This document shows, one piece after another, positions 41,177 through 50,834 of a DNA stretch of 64,000 nucleotides. Made by a program: the position numbers and the translations under genes. This DNA comes from Niveispirillum fermenti (GTDB taxonomy: Bacteria; Pseudomonadota; Alphaproteobacteria; Azospirillales; Azospirillaceae). The stretch lies in contig NZ_JBLTXA010000001.1 of NCBI RefSeq assembly GCF_048066175.1, positions 124,001 through 188,000 on the forward strand, written 5' to 3'. Numbering within the stretch: the stretch's first letter is position 1; the number at the start of each line of letters is the position of its first letter. Below the pieces are notes generated by a model. The model did no database searches, was not told where the DNA came from, and saw only the letters and a program-made list of their open reading frames with translations.

Positions 41177-42970
41177 TCAGGATGGATTTCCGGAAACAGC
41201 GGCATCATCGATCAACAACTGCACCCCGTCATTGCCATTCCAACGGTCGGGCCGCAAAGTTCCCGCCAAATGCATGGGCCGGCCGCCACTTTGCAGCAAG
41301 GCAGGCCCCAGATCGCCATCCATGGCCCGGAAAGCGATGGATTTCAGGCGGCTGCCATCGCTGCCCGTCAGGATGCAGCGCACATGATTGGCCCCCACGA
41401 CATCAGCCTTCACGATACGCGCGTCGGTCACCGCGAAACGCGGTTCGGCATTGCCCGTGCCATAGGGAGCCAGGCGTTCCAGATGGCGCAGCAATTCGGT
41501 GTTGGCGGCACGAACCGACATTGCGCCATCCAGCGACATCGATGGCACAAGCGGCCCGACATCATCCAGTTGCCGGGCGATGCGTTCACGCAGGAAAGCC
41601 CGCAAATCGTCGATTCTCTCCCGTTCCACGGTGAAGCCGGCCGCCATCGCATGCCCACCGCCCGCCACTAGCAAGCCCGCCTGACGGGCGGCGATGATGG
41701 CGGAGCCCAGATCCACGCCGCGCACCGACCGGCCCGACGCCTTGCCCAGCACGCCGTCCAGGGCCACGACGCAGGCAGGGCGGCTGTACCGGTCCTTCAG
41801 GCGCGATGCGACGATGCCGATGACACCGGGGTGCCACCCCTCGCCCACGGCCAGGACCAGTTCGGGACAGGTATCGACCTCCGCATCCATCATGGCGATG
41901 GCATCGTCCAGAACCGCCGCCTCGATGGCACGGCGTTCGGCGTTGAAGGCGTGCAGTTCCTTGGCCAGCGCCGCCGCCTCCGCGGCCGACTCCGTCGCAA
42001 GCAGCGTGGTGCCGAGATCGGCCCGGCCGACACGGCCACCGGCATTGACCCGCGGCCCGATAATATAACCGGCATGGTAGGCATCCATCGCCTCGTTCAC
42101 ACCCGCCACGTCGGCCAGGGCGGAAATGCCGATATTGGCCCGCTTGCCCATGACGCGCAGCCCCTGCGCCACGAAGGCCCGGTTCAGGCCCACCAGCGGC
42201 ACAACATCGCAAACCGTTCCCAGCGCCACGATATCCAGCCAGGACATCAGGTCCGGCTCCGTCCGGCCATTGCTGTAGAAGCCGGATTTACGCAGCGCAC
42301 GGTTGACCGCCACGATCAACAGGAAGGTCACACCGACGGCGGCCAGCGTCGATAAAGGCCCGCCGGCCGGTTCATCCAGGCGATTGGGGTTGACCACAGC
42401 GGTCACGGCCGGCAGGCGCGGCTCGGCCTTGTGATGGTCCACCACCACCACTTCCAGCCCGGCCGCCACAGCCCCGTGCAGCGGATCAAAGCTGGTGACG
42501 CCGCAATCAACCGTCACCACGAGCACGACCCCTTCCGCCTTCAGCTTCAGCAGGGCGGGCAGGTTCGGGCCGTAGCCCTCCTCGATCCGGTCGGGAATAT
42601 AGACGCGCAATTCCCGTCCCAGTGAGCGAAAGAACCGGTTCAGCAAGGCCGTCGATGTGGCACCATCAACATCGTAATCGCCGAAGACGGCCACCTTCTC
42701 CCCATCGCGGATGGCGCGGGCCAGCCGTTCGGCGGCCACGTCCATGTCGTGCAGCACCGATGGATCGGGCATGAAGGCCCGCAGGGTGGGGGTCAGGAAC
42801 CGTTCCGCCTCTTCCACGCCGACCCCACGTCCGGCCAGCAGGCGCCCCACCAGTTCCGGCAGCCCATGCGCCTGGGCCAGCGCCAGCGCCAGCCTTTCGT
42901 CACTGTTGCGGGCCTTCCAGCGGCGGCCGGTGATGGAGCTTTCAACGCCCAGAAAGGCGGGATTGGTCAT
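41177..42970 (-). CDS. recJ: single-stranded-DNA-specific exonuclease RecJ
   Basis: 597 residues. RecJ degrades single-stranded DNA 5' to 3' in the RecFOR and mismatch-repair pathways. The DHH-family motifs are complete: VAVFGDYDVDGATSTALL, TVDCGVTS, VVVDHHKAEP, GPRVNAGGRVGRADLG, and the DHHA1 motif GGGHAMAAGFT. The C-terminal OB-like domain is present. ATG 42970 (MTNPAFLGVES) was chosen; an upstream in-frame start at 43030 would overlap the glpX terminator. It is the last gene of the alaC-hom-glpX-recJ row, and the terminator suggests partly separate transcription. Confidence 0.96.
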   Translation of the reverse strand: MTNPAFLGVESSITGRRWKARNSDERLALALAQAHGLPELVGRLLAGRGVGVEEAERFLTPTLRAFMPDPSVLHDMDVAAERLARAIRDGEKVAVFGDYDVDGATSTALLNRFFRSLGRELRVYIPDRIEEGYGPNLPALLKLKAEGVVLVVTVDCGVTSFDPLHGAVAAGLEVVVVDHHKAEPRLPAVTAVVNPNRLDEPAGGPLSTLAAVGVTFLLIVAVNRALRKSGFYSNGRTEPDLMSWLDIVALGTVCDVVPLVGLNRAFVAQGLRVMGKRANIGISALADVAGVNEAMDAYHAGYIIGPRVNAGGRVGRADLGTTLLATESAAEAAALAKELHAFNAERRAIEAAVLDDAIAMMDAEVDTCPELVLAVGEGWHPGVIGIVASRLKDRYSRPACVVALDGVLGKASGRSVRGVDLGSAIIAARQAGLLVAGGGHAMAAGFTVERERIDDLRAFLRERIARQLDDVGPLVPSMSLDGAMSVRAANTELLRHLERLAPYGTGNAEPRFAVTDARIVKADVVGANHVRCILTGSDGSRLKSIAFRAMDGDLGPALLQSGGRPMHLAGTLRPDRWNGNDGVQLLIDDAAVSGNPS

Positions 42971-43015
42971 GGCAATGTGAACCGTCGGGTGAAAGGATTC
43001 CGGCCTCACCATAGC

Positions 43016-43058
43016 AAAAAGCCCCGCCACCGGAAGGGCGACCTTCCCATGACGGGGC
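43016..43058 (-). terminator. terminator between glpX and recJ
   Basis: GCCCCG (43021-43026) pairs with CGGGGC (43053-43058) around an inner GGAAGG/CCTTCC stem; on the minus strand it is followed by TTTTTGCTATGG. It lies about 70 nt after the glpX stop and 46 nt before the recJ start. Confidence 0.75.
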
Positions 43059-43126
43059 CTTGATCAGGGCAGGAACGATTTTACCGCCCCAGCGAAAGGC
43101 ATGCCGGAGAAAACCGGCGTACAGGC

Positions 43127-44143
43127 TTACCGCTTCGCTTCCGGGATCATGCTGGTCTTGGTGCGGAAATTGTGATGCGCTTCGACATAGCGCACCGTGC
43201 CCGACTTGGAGCGCATCACCACCGAATGGGTGATGGCACCACCGGCGAAGCGACGCACGCCGCCCAGCATCGGACCCGTGGTCACGCCCGTGGCGCAGAA
43301 CATCACGTCGCCCTTGGCCAGATCGTACAGCCCGTACTTCTTGTCCAGGTCCGTCACGCCCCAACGCTTGGCACGCTCCCGCTCGGCATCGTTGCGGAAC
43401 AGCAGACGGCCCTGGAACTGCCCGCCGATACAGCGCAGCGCGGCGGCGGCCAGCACACCTTCCGGCGCACCACCGGACCCCATATAAAGATCGATGCCCG
43501 CCGCCGGCTGGGCGGTGGCGATCACGCCGGACACGTCGCCATCGCCGATCAGCATGATACGCGCACCGGCCTCACGCACCCGGGCGATCAGCTCGGCGTG
43601 ACGCGGGCGGTCCAGAATGCAGACGACCAGTTCGGACACGTCCGCACCCTTTGCCTTGGCCAGGTTCCGCAGGTTGGCGTCGACCTTCTCGTCCAGGTCG
43701 ACCACCCCATCCGGCAGGCCGCCGCCCACAGCGATCTTGTCCATATAGACGTCGGGCGCATTCAGGAAGCCGCCGGCCTCCGCCATGGCGATGACGGCCA
43801 GGGCGTTGGGACCACCCTTGGCACAGATGGTCGTGCCTTCCAGCGGGTCCAGCGCGATGTCGATCTTGGGGCCCTGGCCGGTGCCGACCTTTTCCCCGAT
43901 ATAAAGCATCGGGGCCTCGTCACGCTCCCCCTCCCCGATCACGACCGTACCGTCGATGGACAGCGCGTTCAGCGCCTTGCGCATGGCATCCACGGCCGCC
44001 TGATCGGCAGCCTTCTCGTCGCCGCGGCCCATCAGCAGGGAGGCCGACAGGGCCGCCGCCTCGGTGACGCGGACGACTTCCAGCGCCAGGTTGCGATCCA
44101 TGACCAGCGAGATGTCGCCCTTGGGATTGGTCGTGCCACTCAT
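43127..44143 (-). CDS. glpX: fructose-1,6-bisphosphatase class II
   Basis: 338 residues. It hydrolyses fructose-1,6-bisphosphate to fructose-6-phosphate in gluconeogenesis. Family blocks are VTEAAALSASLLMGRGDEKAAD, IDGTVVIGEGERDEAPMLYIGE, the metal-binding DIALDPLEGTT, LDRPRHAELI, and MGSGGAPEGVLAAAALRCIGGQ. Length is normal. It lies 87 nt downstream of hom; in Alphaproteobacteria this hom-glpX pairing is common although the pathways differ. Confidence 0.96.
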   Translation of the reverse strand: MSGTTNPKGDISLVMDRNLALEVVRVTEAAALSASLLMGRGDEKAADQAAVDAMRKALNALSIDGTVVIGEGERDEAPMLYIGEKVGTGQGPKIDIALDPLEGTTICAKGGPNALAVIAMAEAGGFLNAPDVYMDKIAVGGGLPDGVVDLDEKVDANLRNLAKAKGADVSELVVCILDRPRHAELIARVREAGARIMLIGDGDVSGVIATAQPAAGIDLYMGSGGAPEGVLAAAALRCIGGQFQGRLLFRNDAERERAKRWGVTDLDKKYGLYDLAKGDVMFCATGVTTGPMLGGVRRFAGGAITHSVVMRSKSGTVRYVEAHHNFRTKTSMIPEAKR

Positions 44144-44230
44144 TGCTTGTCCCCTTCTTGTCGATGCCGGCGTCTTGTCTGCGGTCCGTCGCCCAGGCGC
44201 CGTTCCCGGCCGGTATGGTACCGGTGTTGG

Positions 44231-45529
44231 TCAGAAATCCTCGATGCGGATCATGCGCGGCGGCTCCGTAACGCTGTCCAGCGATGCGATGGTGGCGAGC
44301 GCCTGCTGCATGGCCGCCTCATCCGTATCGTGCGTGGTCCAGACAACCGGCACGGCCTCACCCGGCGCGCGGCCGCGCTGCAGGAACGCCTCCATGGAGA
44401 CATTCTGGTCACGCAGAGTCGCCGCGATCTCTGCGATCACGCCCGGACGATCCACCACCATCAGACGCACATAATAGCGGCCGCGGCGGTTGCTGATCGG
44501 CGACGCCTTGGCCACCTCCAGAGCGGAAGCCGGGACACCGAAGGTCGGGGTGGAACGGCCGCGCGCGATATCGACCAGATCGGCCACCACGGCGGACGCC
44601 GTCGGCCCCTCGCCGGCGCCCCGGCCCACCAGCACCACCTTGTCCACGAAATCGCCATCGGCCACCACGGCGTTGAAAACGCCGTCCGTGGCGCCGATCG
44701 GGCTGCTGATCGGCACCATGCAGGGATGCACGCGCTGCTCGATCCCATCCTCCGTCCGCCGGGCGATGCCCAGCAGGCGGATGCGATAGCCCAGTTCCTG
44801 CGCATAGGCGATGTCGAGCGCCGAGATATGGCGGATGCCCTCGATATGCACCGACCTGAAATCGACATGCACACCGAACGCCACGGCCGTCAGCACCGCC
44901 AGCTTGTGCGCGGCGTCCACCCCATCCACGTCGAACGACGGATCGGATTCCGCATAGCCCAGGCGCTGGGCATCGGCCAGCACGTCGGCAAAGTCGCGTC
45001 CCGTGGTCCGCATCTCCGTCAGGATATAGTTGCAGGTGCCGTTCAGGATGCCGTGGACTTCACGGATATTGTTGGCGGCCAGCCCTTCCCGCAGCCCCTT
45101 GATGGCGGGGATGCCGCCGGCCACGGCCGCCTCATAGGCCAGCGAGACGCCAGCCGCTTCCGCCCTGGCGGCCAGCGATGCGCCATGATGGGCCAGCAGG
45201 GCCTTGTTGGCCGTCACCACGGGCTTGCCGGCGGCGATCGCCGCCTCCACGGCCTGCTTGGCAACCCCGTCCGAACCGCCGATCAGTTCCACCAGCACAT
45301 CGATGCCGTCATCGACGGCCAGATCGGCGGCATTGTCGTGCCAGCGCAGGCCGGACAGATCAATCCCGCGATCACGGGACCGGTCGCGGGCGGACACGGC
45401 CGTCACCTGGATGGGACGGCCGGCACGCCGGGTCAGCAGTTCGCCATGGGTGGCCAGGAGCTTCAGGACCCCGCCGCCGACCGTTCCCAGGCCGGCGACA
45501 CCGATACGCAGGGCTTTGCCATCAACCAT
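44231..45529 (-). CDS. hom: homoserine dehydrogenase
   Basis: 432 residues. It reduces aspartate semialdehyde to homoserine with NAD(P)H, the branch point to threonine and methionine. The Rossmann motif is GVAGLGTVGGGVLKLL; catalytic-region blocks are VTANKALLAHHG, EAAVAGGIPAIKGLREGL, ILNGTCNYILTEM and YAESDPSFDVDGVDAAHKL. A C-terminal ACT domain (YYVRLMVVDRPGVIAEIAATL) allows feedback by an amino acid, probably threonine. It starts 11 nt after the alaC stop, so the two are co-transcribed and probably coupled. Confidence 0.97.
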   Translation of the reverse strand: MVDGKALRIGVAGLGTVGGGVLKLLATHGELLTRRAGRPIQVTAVSARDRSRDRGIDLSGLRWHDNAADLAVDDGIDVLVELIGGSDGVAKQAVEAAIAAGKPVVTANKALLAHHGASLAARAEAAGVSLAYEAAVAGGIPAIKGLREGLAANNIREVHGILNGTCNYILTEMRTTGRDFADVLADAQRLGYAESDPSFDVDGVDAAHKLAVLTAVAFGVHVDFRSVHIEGIRHISALDIAYAQELGYRIRLLGIARRTEDGIEQRVHPCMVPISSPIGATDGVFNAVVADGDFVDKVVLVGRGAGEGPTASAVVADLVDIARGRSTPTFGVPASALEVAKASPISNRRGRYYVRLMVVDRPGVIAEIAATLRDQNVSMEAFLQRGRAPGEAVPVVWTTHDTDEAAMQQALATIASLDSVTEPPRMIRIEDF

Positions 45530-45540
45530 GAAGAAAATCC

Positions 45541-46770
45541 TTACTCAACAGCGGCGGATTCAGACGTGACAGGCGCATTGGCCTTGCGCGCCTTGTCCAG
45601 GAACAGCTTGATATTGCGCGTGGCCTGACGGATGCGCTGGGTGTTCTCCACCAGGCCGAAACGCACATGGCTGTCGCCATATTCGCCGAAGCCGATGCCG
45701 GGGCTGACGGCCACCTTGGCCTCCTGCATCAGCAGCTTGGCGAATTCCAGGCTGCCCAGGTGCTTGAACTGGTCCGGGATTTCGGCCCAGACGAACATGC
45801 TGGCCTTGGGCACGGCCACGTTCCACCCGGCCTGATGCAGACCTTCAACCAGCACGTCGCGGCGGTGGCGATACATTTCCCGGATTTCCAGCACGCAATC
45901 CTGCGGGCCGTTCAACGCCGCCGTGGCCGCCACCTGGATGGGGGTGAAGGCGCCGTAATCGACATAGGATTTGAACTTGGCCAGCGCCCCGACCAGCTTC
46001 TTCGATCCCACGCCGAATCCGACACGCCAGCCCGGCATGCTGTAGGTCTTCGACAGGCTGTTGAACTCCACCGTGATGTCGCGCGCCTCGGGGATCTGAA
46101 GGACCGACGGCGGCGGGTTGCCGTCGAAATAAATCTCGGCATAGGCGATGTCGGACAGGATGTAGATCCCGTGCTTCAGGCAAAGATCCACGATGGGGCG
46201 GTAGAAATCCAGCGTCACGGTCTGGCCCGTCGGATTGGACGGGAAGCTGACGATCAGGGCCGTGGGCTTGGGCACCGAATGCTTGATGGCACGCTCCAGG
46301 GCCGGGACGAAATCATCCAGTCCCTTGTCCACGGGAATGTGGCGCAGGGCGGCACCGGCCAGCATGAAACCGAACGGATGGATCGGATAGCTGGGATTGG
46401 GCACCAGGATCACGTCGCCGGGGCTGGTGATGGCCTGTGCCAGGTTGGCCAGCCCTTCCTTGGAACCGATGGTGACGATCGCCTCGGTCTCCGGATCGAT
46501 ATCGACATCGAACCGGCGTTTGTAATACGCGCTGATCGCCTTGCGCAGGCCGGGAATGCCGCGGCTCTGGCTGTAGCGGTGGGTCTTGGGGTTCTGAACC
46601 GCCTCGACCATCTTCGCCACGATATGCGGCGGCGTCGGCTGGTCGGGATTGCCCATGCCGAGGTCGATGATGTCCTCCGCGGCGGCCCTAGCTCGCGCCT
46701 TCATCGCATTCACTTCTGCGAAGACATAGGGCGGAAGCCGCTTGATGCGGTGGAATTCAGTGTCGCTCAT
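45541..46770 (-). CDS. alaC: pyridoxal-phosphate aminotransferase, AlaC type
   Basis: 409 residues, class I aminotransferase. Characteristic blocks are EDIIDLGMGNPDQPTPPHIV, YSQSRGIPGLRKAI, VSFPSNPTGQT, SDIAYAEIYFDG, the Schiff-base lysine in NSLSKTYSMPGWRVGFGVG, and VRFGLVENTQRIRQA. Proteins of this type are named either glutamate-pyruvate aminotransferase AlaC or LL-diaminopimelate aminotransferase; the position directly upstream of hom fits the aspartate/alanine group. The ATG at 46770 (MSDTEFHRIKRLPPYVF) is the family start; the longer frame to 46872 is not. Confidence 0.92.
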   Translation of the reverse strand: MSDTEFHRIKRLPPYVFAEVNAMKARARAAAEDIIDLGMGNPDQPTPPHIVAKMVEAVQNPKTHRYSQSRGIPGLRKAISAYYKRRFDVDIDPETEAIVTIGSKEGLANLAQAITSPGDVILVPNPSYPIHPFGFMLAGAALRHIPVDKGLDDFVPALERAIKHSVPKPTALIVSFPSNPTGQTVTLDFYRPIVDLCLKHGIYILSDIAYAEIYFDGNPPPSVLQIPEARDITVEFNSLSKTYSMPGWRVGFGVGSKKLVGALAKFKSYVDYGAFTPIQVAATAALNGPQDCVLEIREMYRHRRDVLVEGLHQAGWNVAVPKASMFVWAEIPDQFKHLGSLEFAKLLMQEAKVAVSPGIGFGEYGDSHVRFGLVENTQRIRQATRNIKLFLDKARKANAPVTSESAAVE

Positions 46771-46849
46771 GGACCTGGGCACCGGTTTGAAGATGATCGG
46801 GGCGAAATATGTAGCGCACCGCAACAGCCCCAAGCGACATGAATTTGCG

Positions 46850-46889
46850 CGCCATCCCCGCCATTCAGCCATGACCGGCGGGGATGGCG
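46850..46889 (-). terminator. 13-bp hairpin after the lipoprotein gene
   Basis: CGCCATCCCCGCC (46850-46862) pairs perfectly with GGCGGGGATGGCG (46877-46889), with a 14-nt loop. It lies 34 nt after the lipoprotein stop and upstream of alaC. The minus-strand tail CGCAAATTC is not U-rich, so it is a probable rather than canonical terminator. Confidence 0.45.
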
Positions 46890-46923
46890 GACGGCATCAT
46901 GCCGTCACATCCGGCGGGGGACG

Positions 46924-47370
46924 TCAGCCTTCGGGTGGGCGGGGCAGGGCCTGCGGCGCGGCGGGCGGCGCTTCGGGCACCTGCGGAATGTCGTCGGGCC
47001 GCCCGCGCGGTCCCAGCGGCGCTGTGCGCAGCGCGTCACCCGCGGCCTGCCCGCTGTCGCGGTCGGCCTGCAGGCGGTCCATCATGGCCTGACGTTCGAT
47101 GGGGCTGGAGAATTCCTCCGGCCGGGCGGGCACGGCGCCGAGGTTGGCGGAGCCCTTGGCGGACGGGTCGGCCCGGCGGATCGCCCGTTCCCCCGTCAGC
47201 ACGCGGACGGGGTCGGCGTCGGTGATGTCCTGTGGCCGTGCCGGGGCGGGACCGTCATCGAAGACGATGTCGGGCACGGGCACGCGCGCACAGCCGGCCA
47301 GGGCCAGCAGGCCCATGACGGCCAGGACCGCGAAGTGACGGGGCGATACGTATGCGGCGGTGAAAATCAT
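46924..47370 (-). CDS. small predicted outer-membrane lipoprotein
   Basis: 148 residues. The signal peptide ends in the lipobox LALAGC (Cys near residue 27), followed by a low-complexity, Pro/Ala/Asp-rich mature part (DDGPAPARPQDITDADP, QVPEAPPAAPQALPRPPEG). No domain was recognised. The ATG at 47370 was chosen because it places the signal peptide at the N-terminus; the open frame runs much further upstream without coding character. It diverges from phaC across about 180 nt. Function unknown. Confidence 0.65.
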   Translation of the reverse strand: MIFTAAYVSPRHFAVLAVMGLLALAGCARVPVPDIVFDDGPAPARPQDITDADPVRVLTGERAIRRADPSAKGSANLGAVPARPEEFSSPIERQAMMDRLQADRDSGQAAGDALRTAPLGPRGRPDDIPQVPEAPPAAPQALPRPPEG

Positions 47371-47554
47371 GGCCGGATCGTGTATGAAAAAAAGTGGGAC
47401 GGCAACCCGCCTGCCATACACTCTTTCGGACAGGCTGGCACGCGGAAAGCCGTACCATGGACCAAAGCCGGCGGCACCCCCTTCACCGGGGGCACAGAAG
47501 AAACGCATGTCCGGCAACCACCTGTTTGGGAAACGAGTGCTTAAGGAAAGCAGC

Positions 47555-49351
47555 ATGGCCGAGCCGCAAGGACCCGAGATCAAGATCCCCGATCCGGTCG
47601 AAATGTCGCGCAACATGGCGCGCATCGCCGAACAGAGCCAGCGGCTGGTGGCCGACTTCCTGCAGCGGCAGAACGGTGAGAGCAGTGCGCCGCAGAGCCT
47701 GATGAATATCGGGGCCGCCTTCATGGAGATGACGGCCCGCCTGATGGCGGACCCGGCCAAGCTGATGCAGGCGCAGATGTCGCTCTGGCAGGATTACATG
47801 GCCCTGTGGCAGCGCACGACCCAGCGCCTGCTGGGCCAGGAGGCGGCACCGGTCGTCGCCCCGGCCAAGGAGGACAAGCGCTTCAAGGACAGCGCCTGGG
47901 ACGAGAACACGCTGTTCGACTATATCAAGCAATCCTACCTGCTGACGGCACGCTGGCTGCAATCCACCGTCAAGGAGGTGGAGGGCATGGACGACAAGAC
48001 GGCCAAGAAGGTCGATTTCTATACCCGTCAGTTCGTCGACGCCATGGCGCCCAGCAACTTTGTGCTGACCAATCCGGAGGTGTTGCGCGCCACGATGGAG
48101 TCGGGGGGCGAGAATCTGGTGAAGGGGCTGGAGAACCTGCTGGGCGACCTGGAACGCGGCAAGGGCCAGCTCGCCATCTCCATGACCGACTACAAGAAGT
48201 TCGAGGTGGGCCGCAATATCGCAGCCACGCCCGGCCAGGTCATCTTTCAGAACGACCTGATGCAGTTGATCCAGTACAATCCGACGACCGAGCAGCAAAA
48301 TAAGCGGCCGCTGCTGATCGTGCCGCCCTGGATCAACAAATTCTACATCCTGGATCTGCGCCCGGCCAATTCGCTGGTGAAGTGGCTGTGCGACCAGGGG
48401 CATACGGTCTTCATCGTCTCCTGGGTCAATCCGGACGAGAAATTGTCGGCCAAGACATGGGAAGACTACATGACCGAGGGCCCGCTGGCCGCCCTGGACG
48501 CCATGGAGCAGGCGACGGGCGAGCGGGAAGTGAACCTTGTCGGCTATTGCATCGGCGGCACGCTGACCGCGTCCACCCTGGCCTATATGGCCGCCAAGGG
48601 CGATGACCGGGTGAAAAGCGTGCTGTACCTCGTCACGCTGACCGATTTCACCGAACCAGGGGAACTTTCCGTCTTCATTGACGAGGAGCAACTGGCCGCG
48701 CTTGAGGAGAAGATGAACAGCCAGGGCTACCTGAACGGGCAGTCCATGGCGACAACCTTCAACATGCTGCGCGCCAACGACCTGATCTGGTCCTTCGTCG
48801 TCAACAACTACCTGCTGGGCAAGGACCCGTTCCCCTTCGACCTTCTTTATTGGAATTCTGACGCGACCCGCATGCCGGCCGCCATGCACAGCTTTTATCT
48901 GCGCAACATGTATCAGCGGAATCTGCTGGTGCAGCCCGGCGCGCTGACGCTGAAGGGCGAGAGTATCGACCTGCGCAACATCAAGGTGCCGACCTTCATG
49001 CTGTCCACGCGGGAAGATCACATCACCCCGTGGAAATCCACCTATGCGGCAAGCCAGCTTTATGGTGGTCCGGTCAAGTTCGTGCTGGCGGCGTCGGGCC
49101 ATATCGCGGGCGTTGTCAACCCGCCAGCCGCCAACAAATACAGCCATTTCCTGAACACCAAGCTGCCCAAGGACCCCGACCAGTGGCTGGCCGGCGCCCG
49201 GCAGGTGGAGGGAAGCTGGTGGCCCGAATATGCCAAATGGATCCAGAAATATGCCGGCCCCAAGGTGCCGGCCCGCGTGCCGGGCGACGGGAAGCTGACA
49301 CCGGTCGAGCCTGCGCCCGGTTCCTACGTGAAGCTGCGCGCCTCGGATTGA
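47555..49351 (+). CDS. phaC: class I poly(3-hydroxyalkanoate) synthase
   Basis: 598 residues. It polymerises (R)-3-hydroxyacyl-CoA to PHA at the granule surface. The alpha/beta-hydrolase core has the lipase-like box GYCIGG with catalytic Cys332, the Asp in LSTREDHITPW and the His in AASGHIAGVVNPP. N-terminal PhaC features (WDENTLFDYIKQSYLLTARWLQ, TPGQVIFQNDLMQLIQY) and the length mark class I, which acts without PhaE/PhaR. The ATG at 47555 follows AAGGA; an in-frame ATG at 47507 is possible. phaA/B and phasin genes are not adjacent. A strong hairpin follows. Confidence 0.96.
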   Translation: MAEPQGPEIKIPDPVEMSRNMARIAEQSQRLVADFLQRQNGESSAPQSLMNIGAAFMEMTARLMADPAKLMQAQMSLWQDYMALWQRTTQRLLGQEAAPVVAPAKEDKRFKDSAWDENTLFDYIKQSYLLTARWLQSTVKEVEGMDDKTAKKVDFYTRQFVDAMAPSNFVLTNPEVLRATMESGGENLVKGLENLLGDLERGKGQLAISMTDYKKFEVGRNIAATPGQVIFQNDLMQLIQYNPTTEQQNKRPLLIVPPWINKFYILDLRPANSLVKWLCDQGHTVFIVSWVNPDEKLSAKTWEDYMTEGPLAALDAMEQATGEREVNLVGYCIGGTLTASTLAYMAAKGDDRVKSVLYLVTLTDFTEPGELSVFIDEEQLAALEEKMNSQGYLNGQSMATTFNMLRANDLIWSFVVNNYLLGKDPFPFDLLYWNSDATRMPAAMHSFYLRNMYQRNLLVQPGALTLKGESIDLRNIKVPTFMLSTREDHITPWKSTYAASQLYGGPVKFVLAASGHIAGVVNPPAANKYSHFLNTKLPKDPDQWLAGARQVEGSWWPEYAKWIQKYAGPKVPARVPGDGKLTPVEPAPGSYVKLRASD

Positions 49352-49358
49352 TGCCGCC

Positions 49359-49391
49359 GCCGCCCCCGCACCGAATGGGTGCGGGGGCGGC
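49359..49391. terminator. 14-bp hairpin between convergent phaC and the phytase-like gene
   Basis: 49359-49372 pairs perfectly with 49378-49391 (core CCCCCGCACC), 5-nt loop. It lies 7 nt after the phaC stop and 5 nt from the stop of the convergent gene, so it can serve both. There is no U-tract on either side. Confidence 0.6.
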
Positions 49392-49396
49392 ATCCC

Positions 49397-50386
49397 TCAT
49401 GGCCGCCATTCGAACATGGTCAGCAGCGTGCGCTGCAACAGGCTGTTGAAATTATCGTCCGACACCAGATAGACGGCGACCCCGCCATCGGGCAGGGCAC
49501 GCGCGTCGATGCCTTCGTAATTTTCCGTCGCCATGGGGGATGCCAGGCGTGCGATCTCCCGCCCGGCCAGCACACCGCCCGGGACAAGCATGGCCGGCAG
49601 GTCGGCCGCCGGGACATGGACGATGCGACTGCCCCAGCCGCCCAGCAACCCCACCCGCCGTTCCAGCACCAGCAACCCGCCATCCGGCAGGCGCGCCGCA
49701 TCGACAGGCAGGAACGGCGGCAACGCCCGGTAGCAGAGCTCGATCCAATCACCGGACCGGCCGACCCAGGCGCGGTGCAGCCCCTGCCCCTCCCCCCCTT
49801 CGGCAATGGCCAGCAACCGGCCGTCGGAAAGGGCCAGCAGGGTTTCCAGCCCGCTGTTGAAGGGCAGGTCGGACAGGCCGGCGGGACCTTCGACCGGCGT
49901 TGCCGGCACGCCGGCCAGCGCCGGCGGGTAATGCCAGATGCTGTGGCGGCGCTCCATGGAGACGGCCCATCCGTCCCCCGGCCAGTCGCCCAGCAGCGCC
50001 AACCCCTCCGTATCGTTGAAGAAACCCGGGAACGGCTGCCCATCGGGACCCAACAGCAAGGCGACCTGGAAATCCGACGCAGCGGCCAGCCTGCCCTCTC
50101 CATCATAGGAGAGCCGGCCGGCGATACGCCGTCCACGGTCGCTGATGGCCACGAACTGGCTGCCATCAGGGGCGACGCGCAGGCTGGACAAGCCACCGAA
50201 ATCAGCATTGCCGTCACGCAGATGCAGGCTTCCCCGCCAAAGCAGTTCACCGGCCCGCGGCGCACCGACCGGTTCCTCCAGCAGGGCGACGGGCACGCTG
50301 GGCGGTCCTTCCCGGCCACTCGCACAGCCGCCGCACAGCAGGGCGAGCGACAGAAGCACCGGCAGCACGCAGACAGAGCGGATCAT
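49397..50386 (-). CDS. esterase-like lipoprotein of the phytase-like family
   Basis: 329 residues. Lipoprotein signal with lipobox LLCGGC (Cys near residue 21). The mature part is a beta-propeller-like esterase/phytase-like domain: FGGLSSLRVAPDGSQFVAISDRGRRIAGRLSYDGEGRL, FPGFFNDTEGLALL, FNSGLETLLALSDGRLLAIAEG, and TENYEGIDARALPDGGVAVYLVSDDNFNSLLQRTLLTMFEW. Members are thought to hydrolyse phosphate esters, but activity is rarely shown. The start at 50386 has AAAGGAG about 10 nt upstream; two in-frame ATGs just upstream are less well placed. It converges with phaC. Confidence 0.82.
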   Translation of the reverse strand: MIRSVCVLPVLLSLALLCGGCASGREGPPSVPVALLEEPVGAPRAGELLWRGSLHLRDGNADFGGLSSLRVAPDGSQFVAISDRGRRIAGRLSYDGEGRLAAASDFQVALLLGPDGQPFPGFFNDTEGLALLGDWPGDGWAVSMERRHSIWHYPPALAGVPATPVEGPAGLSDLPFNSGLETLLALSDGRLLAIAEGGEGQGLHRAWVGRSGDWIELCYRALPPFLPVDAARLPDGGLLVLERRVGLLGGWGSRIVHVPAADLPAMLVPGGVLAGREIARLASPMATENYEGIDARALPDGGVAVYLVSDDNFNSLLQRTLLTMFEWRP

Positions 50387-50532
50387 CGGTGGCATACTCC
50401 TTTCAGCGAATGGCACGAACGGCTTATGCCAATCGGTCAGGGCCGTTCAGTTCCCCTTCCTATCGCGACTGCGAAACGTTTATCCTCTCTCACCAGGAAA
50501 TGGCATCCCTCGAAATCAGCGGGCAAAAATCG

Positions 50533-50814
50533 ATGGGCATTGACAAGATGACAGGCATTGAAGCGGGCCCGGAACCTGAATTGTCGGGCGACACTGCGCG
50601 ACTGGACCGGATCGAAGCGCGACTGGCCGTGCTGGAAGATCGGGTGGCCGGTGCCGGGGCTGCCGTCCCCCCGCCGCCCGAGCCGGCACCGGTTGTCGCC
50701 AGCGGCAAGCCGGAATGGCTGACCCAATTGAACGATTTCGTGCGCAACAACCCGGTGCTGGCCCTGATCGGCGTCATCATCGTGCTGGTGATTGCGTCGC
50801 ACATTCTTGACTGA
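50533..50814 (+). CDS. small tail-anchored membrane protein
   Basis: 93 residues. A short coiled coil (DTARLDRIEARLAVLEDRV) is followed by a Pro/Ala linker, an amphipathic segment (PEWLTQLNDFVRNN) and a C-terminal hydrophobic helix (PVLALIGVIIVLVIASHIL) that would anchor it with the bulk in the cytoplasm. No family was recognised. The start is uncertain (50533, 50548 or 50500). It lies 20 nt upstream of the next small gene on the same strand, so the two probably form an operon. Confidence 0.6.
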   Translation: MGIDKMTGIEAGPEPELSGDTARLDRIEARLAVLEDRVAGAGAAVPPPPEPAPVVASGKPEWLTQLNDFVRNNPVLALIGVIIVLVIASHILD

Positions 50815-50834
50815 TCAACGGGCAGGCGGGGCGG